DNA of 64,000 bases, from the NCBI RefSeq assembly GCF_015694725.1, contig NZ_JADQDQ010000008.1:124001-188000 (forward strand), written 5' to 3'. Origin of the DNA: Hymenobacter jeongseonensis (GTDB lineage: Bacteria > Bacteroidota > Bacteroidia > Cytophagales > Hymenobacteraceae). Every line of letters starts with the position of its first letter. The first letter of the stretch is position 1. The position numbers were made by a program, and so were the translations under genes. Below, piece after piece: positions 51,183 through 59,624 of this stretch. The notes beneath the pieces were generated by a model. That model was not told where the DNA came from. It saw nothing but the letters and a program-made list of their open reading frames with translations, and did no database searches.

Positions 51183-52412
51183 TTAAAATTTCAAAGTATT
51201 GAAGTCACTGCGCTGGGTTATGCGCAAACGCTGTGCTTCGCGTTGCGCCGAAGCTAAATCGGCATAATCCGCAGCAGTAACCCGGAACAAGCGGCTGCCG
51301 GCAGGAGGCAGAATGATGTGCGTGGCGTGGCCGGTTTTGGTAAGGGCCTTGCGGCCTCTTTCGGCGTGGGCCAGCGTCCGGTAGGCGCCCGCAATAACGT
51401 AGTAACGGCCAGTGCGGCTTTTAATTGTAGTGGAGCTTTCTACCGCCTTGGCCACCGGTGCCGCAACGGCTGCGGGGCGCGCCGCAACTGCAGGAGCTTT
51501 CGCTTCGCTAGTACTGGTGGCTTCAGCCGAGGTTTTTATGGCCGATTTCTCTACTATGTCGGCATTAGGGGCAGCAATAGCCGATGAAACGACCTTACTA
51601 GCCTCCGGTTTTGCGTCATTTAGAGCAGGTACTGTGGCTGGCTGTGGAGCAACAACGGGAGCCGACGTAGCAGCAGAAGTCTCCAGCGGCGTCATGCCCT
51701 CGGATGCGAGCGGGGCGGCCGACGAATTGAAGTCGTGCTGGCCCAACGTTGCCTGTTGGGGCTCAGAGACGGACGTGGTGCTGGCCGGACGTTGGGCCCA
51801 TTCCAATTTGGGCAATTGGGTTTGCCAGGCGGTGGGCAGGTACCCGGCATTGAGGGCTACTTGGTAGTTGGCCAACAGCAGCAAACTGGCGGCAAAGGCA
51901 ATAACCCCCACGGGCAACAGGCGTGCCCAGCGCGGGCGGCGTGTAGCCCCCCCGCGCAATACGGGCTGCGGCCGTTTGGGGCGGGCATCGTTCGCCCGCA
52001 CGGGGCGAGCGGCCAATTGTGGCAAGCCAAACGCCGAAGCCAGCAGATTGTCGGTACCGGTGTATTCGAAGGCCAAACCCCGGCCCGCCGCGCGACGGAA
52101 AATGCCAATACCCGGCAATTCGGTTCGGTTGGTTTCATCCAACTCCTGCTTCAGCCCAGCCACGGCGGTTCGCACGGCTTCACGGGCCTGGGCAATGGAT
52201 AAGCCCAGGTGTTGGCTTAATGCATCCACCAGCAGGCCATCGTTGCGCGTCAGGGCTTGGTTGAAAGCCACCAGCTTGGTGGGCGGGCTCAACACCTGCC
52301 GGCCGGGCTGGGCCCGGGCCGACGACACATCGGCCACAAGGCCCCCAAAATCCGGGATAATCACACAGTCGTGGTCGCGGAGCAGGGGGCGGATGTGGTC
52401 GGCGAGATGCAT
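51183..52412 (-). CDS. HU-like (CCDC81-type) and SPOR domain membrane protein
   Basis: 409 residues. Residues 1-120 (HIRPLLRDHDCVIIPDFGGLVADVSSA, then KLVAFNQALTRNDGLLVDAL, LPGIGIFRR) match the HU/IHF-like domain of Bacteroidota SPOR proteins. A membrane helix lies at 165-183. An Ala/Ser/Thr/Glu-rich linker (200-330) precedes a SPOR domain (335-405; GRYYVIAGAYRTLAHAERGRKAL) that binds denuded peptidoglycan. It therefore spans cytoplasm to cell wall. Position between the outer-membrane barrel gene and exbB suggests it belongs to the same envelope machine. Confidence 0.85.
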   Translation of the reverse strand: MHLADHIRPLLRDHDCVIIPDFGGLVADVSSARAQPGRQVLSPPTKLVAFNQALTRNDGLLVDALSQHLGLSIAQAREAVRTAVAGLKQELDETNRTELPGIGIFRRAAGRGLAFEYTGTDNLLASAFGLPQLAARPVRANDARPKRPQPVLRGGATRRPRWARLLPVGVIAFAASLLLLANYQVALNAGYLPTAWQTQLPKLEWAQRPASTTSVSEPQQATLGQHDFNSSAAPLASEGMTPLETSAATSAPVVAPQPATVPALNDAKPEASKVVSSAIAAPNADIVEKSAIKTSAEATSTSEAKAPAVAARPAAVAAPVAKAVESSTTIKSRTGRYYVIAGAYRTLAHAERGRKALTKTGHATHIILPPAGSRLFRVTAADYADLASAQREAQRLRITQRSDFNTLKF

Positions 52413-52521
52413 TTTTTGGAGTTACTGATTACTAGTATCCGGTGGCTTGGCACTGATTCCTTGGTTCCTTAATTCCGACAAAAGCGGCCGGATGAATGTT
52501 AAGCAATTAATAACCAGAAAC

Positions 52522-54312
52522 CTAGAACGTGTAGGTAGCGCCGCCCAGCACGTTCACGCCCTTCACCGGATAGCCGTAGAAGCGCTGATACTGTCGATTG
52601 GCAAGATTATTACCCATTACAAAGATGGATATTTTTGGCGTAATGCGGTAATCAGCGCGCAGGTTTAAATCGATAATCGGGTCGGTGGCGCGGTAAAAGT
52701 CAGGCGTGCGCACGTCGCCGAAGGTGGACCCTGGCCGGTAGCTAATGCCGTAGCTGGCCGCATAAAAATACCCCTCCACGCTGACCATCAGCTTGTCAAA
52801 AACATTGTATGTTCCGAATACGGAGCCTTGAAATTCGGGCCGATGAAAAGGCTGGGGCAGGTTTTTGAGGGCGTACTTATTATAGTCAAGGCGGGTGCCC
52901 AACCGGAATTTCTCGGCCACGTTGTACAACAGCTCGCCGTGGATGTTCAGCACGCCAGTGGCATTCTGGTCATACACGAGGTCGAACTTGGTGGGGTCAA
53001 TGGCGTTATTCAGGTAGAAATACAGGTTGCGGTCGCGCGCATACGTGGCCCGGGCGTTGAGTTCAAGACCCCGCACTGGCGTCGACGTGAACCCCGCGTA
53101 GATAGTAGGGCCCCGGTGGGTATCGGCCACGTTCAGGCCCCGGTTTAGCCATGGATTCTCGGTGCTCAGGTCGTAGCGCGTGACGCGTTGCAGGGCGCCA
53201 CCCAGGCCCGCATACAGCATAAATTTCTCGGGGGCAATGGTATAGCCCACCCGCACGGCCGGGTAAATCACCCCCTTGCTCACATTCGTCGTAGTGTCGG
53301 ATGAATAACCCAACGTGGCGCCCAAGGTAAAGGCGAGGCGCTTGTTGATGAATTCATAGGCCGGCGTGGCTTGCACAAACGTGCGGTTGCGCGTCACCAA
53401 CGGCAGCGGGTCGGGCTGAACCGGGTTGCCGGGCGCCAGGTCTTTCTCCGAGATGAACGAGGCATCTGCGGTGACGGTCACGCGGCTGGTTTCGCCCAGT
53501 GCGTAGCCGCCTTTGGCGTTCACCATCACATTGTGTTCCTGGGCATTGAAGCTGTCGCCCCAATACCGGTACCCGATGCCGGCATCATACGTCAGCACCT
53601 GCTCGGGGTCGCGGTTGTGGGCGTAAGCCTTTACTCCAAAGCGGTTGAATACCTGCTTGATATCGGCGGCATCCGGCTTGGGGGTGGTTTCGGGTTGGTT
53701 GGCTGCCTTCTCGTAGCCGTAGAAATTGTAGCGTTCCCGGCCCACGTCAATGGTAGCGCCAAAGGCGGCGGTGCCTCGGTATAATTCGCCCATCAGGTGC
53801 GCGCTGGACTCCGAAACGCCGGAATTCTTGCCATCAACGGGCCCCGTCAGGGAATTCACGTGCTTGATGTCGAGGCCGTAAGCGTGGTCGGTATTGCGGG
53901 TGCTATGGAAATACCCCCGCCCGTAAAACGTGCCGTAATTTCCCAATCCTGCTTTGATAAAGTTGCCGGTGAGCGGCGTTAGCTCCTCGCTGCGGATGGT
54001 AAGCACCTTCACCGACGGATTCAGGCGGTCGGCCGGCAGCCGGAAGTCTGGAAACGTGTAGGCCACCTTGCGTTCGGCCGGGGGAGGCGCGGGCAGCTTG
54101 ATTTTCGAAAAGTTGCGGGTGGCTTCGGGCAGTTGATTTACCCGTTCTTTCACAATTTCAATCTCGGCTTCTTCAATCTTGCCCGTGGTTCGGGGGCGCG
54201 TGGTTTGGGCCGAAGCCGTGGGCATCAAGCCCCCCACCAATGCCGCCGCCAGCACCCAACCCGCCAGTGGGCGCACCGTTGGCTTATTCTGTAGTATCAA
54301 CAAACGCTTCAT
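52522..54312 (-). CDS. Outer-membrane beta-barrel protein (TonB-dependent receptor-like, no plug)
   Basis: 596 residues with a signal peptide (cleavage after TASAQ, about residue 36). An N-terminal periplasmic stretch (about 37-100, with EEAEIEIVKERVNQLPEATRNFSKIKLP) replaces the plug domain, then alternating amphipathic beta-strands run to the terminal VLGGATYTF with C-terminal Phe. NNLANRQYQRFYGYPVKG is like the last strands of TonB receptors. The EIEIVKE segment could be a TonB-box-like contact. Starts 36 bases after the TPR gene's stop. Confidence 0.83.
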   Translation of the reverse strand: MKRLLILQNKPTVRPLAGWVLAAALVGGLMPTASAQTTRPRTTGKIEEAEIEIVKERVNQLPEATRNFSKIKLPAPPPAERKVAYTFPDFRLPADRLNPSVKVLTIRSEELTPLTGNFIKAGLGNYGTFYGRGYFHSTRNTDHAYGLDIKHVNSLTGPVDGKNSGVSESSAHLMGELYRGTAAFGATIDVGRERYNFYGYEKAANQPETTPKPDAADIKQVFNRFGVKAYAHNRDPEQVLTYDAGIGYRYWGDSFNAQEHNVMVNAKGGYALGETSRVTVTADASFISEKDLAPGNPVQPDPLPLVTRNRTFVQATPAYEFINKRLAFTLGATLGYSSDTTTNVSKGVIYPAVRVGYTIAPEKFMLYAGLGGALQRVTRYDLSTENPWLNRGLNVADTHRGPTIYAGFTSTPVRGLELNARATYARDRNLYFYLNNAIDPTKFDLVYDQNATGVLNIHGELLYNVAEKFRLGTRLDYNKYALKNLPQPFHRPEFQGSVFGTYNVFDKLMVSVEGYFYAASYGISYRPGSTFGDVRTPDFYRATDPIIDLNLRADYRITPKISIFVMGNNLANRQYQRFYGYPVKGVNVLGGATYTF

Positions 54313-54348
54313 CAGCAAATGATTATTCAATGAAAAAATACGCGGCGC

Positions 54349-57300
54349 CTAGCGTTGGGTGGCCGTATCGGCCGGAGCGGTAGCGTCCCGTAGGTTGCTG
54401 CGCGGCGCGGCGGCCTTGCCCTTGGTTGGGGTTTTAGCGGGCGTTTTGGCCGGAGCGGGCTTGGGGGCGGCCGGTTCAGCAGCCTCGTCGGGCTGGTCGG
54501 CTCCCAGCGTTTTGAGGCGCTGCTTGGCTCCTTCCACTATCTCCGCTACCGGGAATTTATTGTCGATGATGGAGTTGAGCGTGCCACGGGCCTGGAAGTT
54601 GTCGCCCTGCGCGGCATAGGCATCGGCGACTAACAAGAAGGCGCGGCCCTGCCACAAGGTGTAGCTGCTGAAATTGGCGTTCACCTTCAGCGCCTCGGCG
54701 ATGGCTTCCTCGTACTTCTTTTGTTTGAAGTAGGTATCGGCTAGGTAATACTGGGCTTCGGCGCCGTTCACGTCGTTGGGAGCGGCGGCTACGGCAGCGG
54801 TCAGTTCGGTGGCCGCTTGGTCGAAGGTGCCGGCGCGGTAGCTGGCCTTGCCGATGTACAGCAGCGCCGCGTTGGTGGCATTTGATGTTGCACCGGCCTG
54901 CGTGCGCAATTCTTCGGCCACGCGGCGGGTGCCGGGATAGTCGCCGGCCTCGTACAAGCTGCGCATCTGGCCTAGGGTGGCATTGGCTACTTCGCGGCGG
55001 TTGGTGCTAGCCCCGCGCAGACGCTCGTATAGCTTGGCCGCTTCGGCGTAGCTCTTATTTTCAAACTCCAGGTCGGCAAGGCGGCCTACGGCGCGGTTCA
55101 GGAACTCGCTTTTTCCTTCGGTCACCACGGCGCGCAGCCGGGTTAAGCCCTGCTGCTTGTCGCCGGTTTTCAGGTAAGAATCGGCCAGGAAGAACCGGGC
55201 ATCCGGCCCGAGAGCCGACTGCGGGTACTGCTTCAAGTAAGACTCGATGCGCAGAATGGCCGGCTGGTATTTCTCAGCTAGATATAACGATTTAGCAGCT
55301 TCAAATTCGACACTCTCCGTGGCCTTGCTGTCGGGATTTTGGATTTTAAACGAAGCCAGGGCCGCGTCAAATTCTTCGGTGCGGCCCAGCGCCGTCAGGC
55401 TTTCCTGGAGGCTGTAGAGAGCCTGCGAGGACGCTTCGCTGCGCGGGAATTCGGTGAGCACGCGCTGGAAATCGGCCACGGCCTTTTCGTGCTGCTGCAG
55501 GTTGGCGAAGGAGACGCCGCGCTTCTGCAGGGCTTGCGGCACAAGCGGGCTGTTGGGCCGGTTGTCAATCAGGCGGGAGAAGCCGGTGGCGGCGGGCTGG
55601 TACTCGCCGGCTTCGAAAGAAAGCTGGGCCTGCTGGAACACGGCCTCTTCTGCGTAGCGCGAGTTGGGGCTTGTTTTGAGGAGCGAGGCCAGCGTGGTAG
55701 TCGCCTCATCGCGGCGGCCCATGGCGCCCAGCGTGCGGCCTTTTTGATAATAGGCGTAGTCCTTATCGGCAGCGTTAGCCTTTATCACCTTGTCGTAGAG
55801 GTCCAGCGCTTGCGGGTAGCTTTTGGCCACATAGTAGGTGTCAGCGAGGCGCAGCGTGGCGTCGTAGTAATTCGGGTCGTCGGGCTTGGCCGATTTGTCG
55901 TTCAGAAAAGCCTGAAACTGTGGCCGGGCGCGTTCATACTGCTTGGTATTATAATAGGCGTAGCCCAAGCCGTAGCGGGCCTTTTGTTCAAACTCCACTT
56001 CTTCGGCGCTCACACCGCCCTGCCGGGCCGCCCGGGCGGCCGCCGAGTAGGCCGTGATGGCATCGGGGTACTGCTGGCCCACGCTGTAAATTTCGCCTCG
56101 CAAGACCTGGGCCGCGGCGCGCAAGGCGTCATCTTCCGGGTATTTCAAGGACTTATCCAGCAGCGGCAGGGCCGCACTGTAGTTACTGTTGTTGTAGAGC
56201 GACGCAGCCTGCGAATACGCCACGCGCTGGTAGGTGGCGTTTAGCTTGTCGCTTCGGTCATCAAGGCCTTCGAGGTACGCCAGGGCCTGAGAGTAGTCGG
56301 TGGAAGCCAGAAAGCTGGTGCTCAGCAAATCATCCACCGTGGCTTGGTTGGCCGACCGGGGAAAGCGTTTGCGGAAGTCGCGGAGCACGGCAATCACCTC
56401 GGGCAGGTTGCCCAGCTCGTAGTGCACCTGGCCTAGCTTGAGGGAGGCGTTCTCGGCAATCTTTTTATCAAAATCACCCTGGCGGGCGGCGTCGAAAGCG
56501 GTAACGGCTTGGGGCTTCTGGTTGGCTTGCACGTAGCTCAGGCCCAGGTGATAGGCGGCGTTCTGCCCCAGCGAATCGCGGCGCACGGCCACGTTTTTCA
56601 GGCTGGCGATGGCGCCTTTAAAGTCGCCCATCTTGTAGTTGGCGAAGCCAATCTTATACTGCAGGCTCGGCTCAATCTTGCCCTTGCGGATGGCGGCAAA
56701 CTTATCGAAGGCCTCGGCGGCCTCCTTGTACTGTTGCTTCTGGTAATACGCATCGCCGAGCAGCAGCTGAATTTCGTCGGAATTCTGCGGTGGCGGGGTG
56801 TCCTTCAGGGCCTTCGAGGCGTAGCCAATCAGCTCGTCGTATTTGCCTTCTTTGTAGTAAATCTGGGACACGATGGCGGGCACCACTGGCTTGTAGGCGT
56901 CGTTTTGCTCGGCCACGCCCAAGTCGGCGCGGGCGGCGGCAAAATCGCCGGCCCGGTAGGCCAGGTAGCCTGCGTAGTAGGAGCTAGCGTATTTGAACTC
57001 GCTCTGGACTTGCTTGCTGCGGTCGAAAAGCAGCCGGGACTTCTCGTATTCCTTTTGCTCGAAGTAGCTATAAGCGAGTTTGAAGTCGGATTCGGCGCGT
57101 TGCTCGTTGCTGAGGTTGTCGGGGGCTACTTTCTGGAAGTAGCGAATAGCCGACTCATAGTTCTTTTGGTCAAAGTAAAACTTGCCCAGCTCGAAATAGG
57201 CCACGGCCGAACGCGGGTGCGCTGGGTGCTGGTCGGCGAAGGCCAGAATCAGGCCCTCGGCGTCGGGATGCAGTAAATACAGGCCGCTTACGGCGTAGTA

Positions 57301-57546
57301 GTACTCGGCATCGGCGGTGCGGTCGGCCGAAATGGGACTGGCCTGGCTGCTGCGAACGGGCTCGACGGCGAGGTACTGCCGGAACGCCTCCTGGGCCGCG
57401 CCGTACTGGCCGCGGTCAAACAGTTCCAGCCCTTCTTGAAAGAACCGCTCATCGGCGGCAAAAACCTGGGTTTGCTGGGCGTGGGCCGCTACTGGCGCCA
57501 CGGCACTCAGGGCGGCGGCCAGCGCCAACCGGGGAAATAGCTTCAT
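54349..57546 (-). CDS. Giant secreted TPR-repeat protein
   Basis: 1065 residues with a signal peptide (MKLFPRLALAAALSAVAPVAAHAQ). More than twenty TPR units follow, for example RSAVAYFELGKFYFDQKNYESAIRYFQKV, PYYQKQQYKEAAEAFDKF-type units, RDFRKRFPRSANQATVDDL and PLVPQALQKRGVSFANLQQHEKAVADFQRV. The C-terminus is a Pro/Ala/Lys-rich tail. Likely a periplasmic or outer-membrane-associated scaffold, similar in architecture to CpoB/BamD-like assembly proteins but much longer. First gene of the envelope cluster; a TACTTTTG element lies at 57592-57599. The signal-peptide ATG was used rather than an upstream one. Confidence 0.87.
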   Translation of the reverse strand: MKLFPRLALAAALSAVAPVAAHAQQTQVFAADERFFQEGLELFDRGQYGAAQEAFRQYLAVEPVRSSQASPISADRTADAEYYYAVSGLYLLHPDAEGLILAFADQHPAHPRSAVAYFELGKFYFDQKNYESAIRYFQKVAPDNLSNEQRAESDFKLAYSYFEQKEYEKSRLLFDRSKQVQSEFKYASSYYAGYLAYRAGDFAAARADLGVAEQNDAYKPVVPAIVSQIYYKEGKYDELIGYASKALKDTPPPQNSDEIQLLLGDAYYQKQQYKEAAEAFDKFAAIRKGKIEPSLQYKIGFANYKMGDFKGAIASLKNVAVRRDSLGQNAAYHLGLSYVQANQKPQAVTAFDAARQGDFDKKIAENASLKLGQVHYELGNLPEVIAVLRDFRKRFPRSANQATVDDLLSTSFLASTDYSQALAYLEGLDDRSDKLNATYQRVAYSQAASLYNNSNYSAALPLLDKSLKYPEDDALRAAAQVLRGEIYSVGQQYPDAITAYSAAARAARQGGVSAEEVEFEQKARYGLGYAYYNTKQYERARPQFQAFLNDKSAKPDDPNYYDATLRLADTYYVAKSYPQALDLYDKVIKANAADKDYAYYQKGRTLGAMGRRDEATTTLASLLKTSPNSRYAEEAVFQQAQLSFEAGEYQPAATGFSRLIDNRPNSPLVPQALQKRGVSFANLQQHEKAVADFQRVLTEFPRSEASSQALYSLQESLTALGRTEEFDAALASFKIQNPDSKATESVEFEAAKSLYLAEKYQPAILRIESYLKQYPQSALGPDARFFLADSYLKTGDKQQGLTRLRAVVTEGKSEFLNRAVGRLADLEFENKSYAEAAKLYERLRGASTNRREVANATLGQMRSLYEAGDYPGTRRVAEELRTQAGATSNATNAALLYIGKASYRAGTFDQAATELTAAVAAAPNDVNGAEAQYYLADTYFKQKKYEEAIAEALKVNANFSSYTLWQGRAFLLVADAYAAQGDNFQARGTLNSIIDNKFPVAEIVEGAKQRLKTLGADQPDEAAEPAAPKPAPAKTPAKTPTKGKAAAPRSNLRDATAPADTATQR

Positions 57547-57591
57547 GAAAATACCTTGCGTGGAGGGGCCGCACCGGACCCGGGAACTCGC

Positions 57592-57599
57592 CAAAAGTA
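57592..57599 (-). promoter_or_regulatory. Putative -7 promoter element of the envelope cluster
   Basis: On the minus strand TACTTTTG matches TAnnTTTG, 45 bases before the TPR-protein ATG. As no comparable element was seen inside the cluster, it may drive all six genes down to the terminator at 48887-48925. Confidence 0.45.
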
Positions 57600-57751
57600 G
57601 CGATAAAAGCCCGTAGGTTGCCCACAAAACGCAGAAACGCAGGATTCATTGCCGAACTGACAAAAGCCGGTCAGTTGAAAATGGCAGTAGTCCTCGCTGC
57701 CCGTCATTTCGGCCCAGCGTGCCGACAGAAACTTAGCATACGTTACTGCCG

Positions 57752-58057
57752 TCAGGCAATAAGCACCCAGCGCATAGCCTTCGTTCCTTCCACTACCACG
57801 GTTTTTCCGTCAGCCGTGCAGCCAATTTCCAACGCAAAAGCTGCCAGAGCTGAGGGTAAATAAGCCGCTAGCGCCTGCTCTAGCACAGTTGGGGTGAAAT
57901 GGGAGCGCCAATTTCCTTTATAGGGTCGCACGTCTAAAATCTGGCCATATCGAACAAAACACCTCCATTCGGCCACCAAGTGCAGCGGTTCGGCGAACCA
58001 CACGGGCGTATCCTGATATAGGTCGCCATACCAAATTTGGGTGTACGCCTTAAGCAT
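57752..58057 (-). CDS. Short R2K-type ATP-grasp-like protein, probably truncated
   Basis: 101 residues. The sequence TPVWFAEPLHLVAEWRCFVRYGQILDVRPYKGNW and the end ADGKTVVVEGTKAMRWVLIA resemble the C-terminal half of R2K-clade ATP-grasp proteins (EWR motif, and VVExN near the end, here VVEGTKAM with Asn replaced). Full-length members are 250 residues or more, so the nucleotide-binding N-terminal half is missing. Either a domain-size protein or a gene remnant. Preceded upstream by a terminator of the next gene. Confidence 0.5.
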   Translation of the reverse strand: MLKAYTQIWYGDLYQDTPVWFAEPLHLVAEWRCFVRYGQILDVRPYKGNWRSHFTPTVLEQALAAYLPSALAAFALEIGCTADGKTVVVEGTKAMRWVLIA

Positions 58058-58090
58058 GGTGTCTGTGTGCTTGTATGTGTTGCAACAAGT

Positions 58091-58124
58091 AAAAAGCCCC
58101 GTCGGCGCGTGCCAACGGGGCTTT
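58091..58124 (-). terminator. Terminator of the 68-residue protein gene
   Basis: On the minus strand AAAGCCCCGT pairs with ACGGGGCTTT, with an inner GGC/GCC pairing and a short loop, followed by TTTTTAC. It begins 26 bases past the stop of the small gene at 58150. Confidence 0.8.
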
Positions 58125-58149
58125 CGTTCAAAATCCTGAAGCCGCTTGA

Positions 58150-58356
58150 CTATTTTGGGGGAGTGAAGTTGGGCACCTTCAGGGTACCGTTTTTGTAACG
58201 CTTATACAAGTACGCGGCACCGGCGGCCAGCAAAGCTCCACCTACTAGTTTGCGGGATGGTGATGCGCCCACTGGCGTACCTTCGACATTGGTTCTGCGG
58301 CCGAATAGGCCGGAAAGGAGGCCCCCCAGGGTGCCACTCGGTTGGTTGTCGCTCAT
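58150..58356 (-). CDS. Small hypothetical protein (68 aa)
   Basis: MSDNQPSGTLGGLLSGLFGRR at the N-terminus is Gly/Leu-rich. A possible membrane segment (LVGGALLAAGAAYLYKRYK) follows and the C-terminus is short and basic. I do not recognise a family. A good terminator behind it and normal codon use support it as a gene. It sits 57 bases downstream of holA on the same strand. Confidence 0.6.
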   Translation of the reverse strand: MSDNQPSGTLGGLLSGLFGRRTNVEGTPVGASPSRKLVGGALLAAGAAYLYKRYKNGTLKVPNFTPPK

Positions 58357-58413
58357 GAGTGAAATCAGCTTAAGGTAAAATCCACTCCTGTTACGGCCCG
58401 CAGCGGGTTGGTG

Positions 58414-59472
58414 TTACTGCAGCACCCCTTCGGGCACGTTGTGCAGAATCAGCCACACCAACTCCCGCAGAATTTCACCGTCGTCCATCGAGCCGCTTTC
58501 GATGCCTTTGCTTTGTGCATCGGCCCGCCGGATGAGGTGAATGATGCCTACCACCCGCTCCACCGGGTACACGCGCAGGGCCTGCTGGTATTCTTTTTGG
58601 GCGAAGCTGTTCATTATACCCAGCTTCTTAAACTCGCCATCGACCGGGTTGGAGCCGGCTTGATGTAGCACCAGCAGCTTGCTGAAAAACCCAAACAGCA
58701 AAGTCAGGTTGGGGATGAGCGGGTTGGCCTTGGGGTTGGCGGCGAAGTAGCCCAGAATGCGGTTAGCCTTGAGCACATCGCGCTGCACGAGGGCTTTCTG
58801 CAGCTCAAAAATGTTGTAATCCTTGCTGATGCCCACCATTTGCTGCACCAACTCTTCGTCGATGGGCTGGCCGGGCTTGAGGTTGAGCACCAGCTTGTCG
58901 ATTTCGTTGGCCAGCCGGCCCAGGTCGGCGCCAATGTACTCGGCCAGCATGGCCGTGGCCTGCCCCGTAATCTGCTGGCCGCGGTGGCGCACGTTGGCCG
59001 TGAGCCACTGCGGCACCTGGTTGTCGTAGAGCTTCTTGCTGGTCATCAGCACGGCCGGCGATTCTTTGCCGCTCAGCAGCTTGCCTAGCTTCTTACGGCT
59101 GTCCAGGGTCTTGTGCTTGTAGCACAAGACCAGTACCGTGCTGGGCAGCGGGTTTTTAAGGTATGCTTCCAGAAAAGGCCAGCTCCGCTCCTGCTCCAAA
59201 TCGGCCACAGTTTGGGCTTCCTTCACGATGACAACCGAACGTTCGGCCATCATCGGAAAGCGTTTGGCTTGGCTCAGAATACCGGTCACGTCCACGTCTT
59301 TGCCGTACAGCACCACTTGGTTGAAGCTGCGCTCGTGCTCGGCTAGGGCGGTTTTCTCAATCAGGTCGGCAACTGCATCTATATAGAACGGCTCCTCGCC
59401 CTGCAAAAAATACACAGGCTGAAACTGTCGCTGCTGCAGCTGCTTTAGGAGGGCGTCGGCTTCTAGTATCAA
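58414..59472 (-). CDS. holA: DNA polymerase III delta subunit
   Basis: 352 residues. Bacteroidota HolA hallmarks are QFQPVYFLQGEEPFYIDAVADLIEKTAL, then ERSVVIVKEAQTVADLE, VLVLCYKHKTLDSRKKLGKLL and LAEYIGADLGRLANEIDKLVLNL, with the clamp-loader lid and helical domains after. It opens the beta clamp as part of the clamp loader. The start is TTG (MILEADALLKQLQQ); an upstream TTG in frame would add a low-complexity FIHPFTHSRILP extension encoded by an intergenic repeat. Confidence 0.9.
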   Translation of the reverse strand: MILEADALLKQLQQRQFQPVYFLQGEEPFYIDAVADLIEKTALAEHERSFNQVVLYGKDVDVTGILSQAKRFPMMAERSVVIVKEAQTVADLEQERSWPFLEAYLKNPLPSTVLVLCYKHKTLDSRKKLGKLLSGKESPAVLMTSKKLYDNQVPQWLTANVRHRGQQITGQATAMLAEYIGADLGRLANEIDKLVLNLKPGQPIDEELVQQMVGISKDYNIFELQKALVQRDVLKANRILGYFAANPKANPLIPNLTLLFGFFSKLLVLHQAGSNPVDGEFKKLGIMNSFAQKEYQQALRVYPVERVVGIIHLIRRADAQSKGIESGSMDDGEILRELVWLILHNVPEGVLQ

Positions 59473-59533
59473 GGGGAGAATGCGCGAATGAGTGAATGGG
59501 TGAATAAACAATCAGTGCGGTTATCCACGCGAG

Positions 59534-59541
59534 CAAAGGTA
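59534..59541 (-). promoter_or_regulatory. Putative -7 promoter element of holA
   Basis: On the minus strand TACCTTTG matches TAnnTTTG exactly; 61 bases before the chosen TTG start. Divergent from the tyrS element 11 bases away. Confidence 0.5.
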
Positions 59542-59552
59542 AAGCTGCCTAG

Positions 59553-59560
59553 TACCTTTG
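59553..59560 (+). promoter_or_regulatory. Putative -7 promoter element of tyrS
   Basis: TACCTTTG matches TAnnTTTG exactly. It lies 16 bases before an in-frame ATG (59577) and 64 bases before the family-supported TTG start (59625). Confidence 0.5.
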
Positions 59561-59624
59561 GGCCCACGTTACGCGGATGAATTACCCATTTGATTCGCCC
59601 ATTCACTCAATCACCCATTCAGCC

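Noticed and set aside
55339..56244. Long plus-strand frame opposite the giant TPR gene
   Set aside because: A shadow of the TPR coding strand; repetitive composition follows the repeats and no family motif is present.
57618..57863. Plus-strand frame of 81 codons over the ATP-grasp-like gene
   Set aside because: Overlaps the opposite gene for half of its length and has no motif; the minus-strand frame has recognisable ATP-grasp features.
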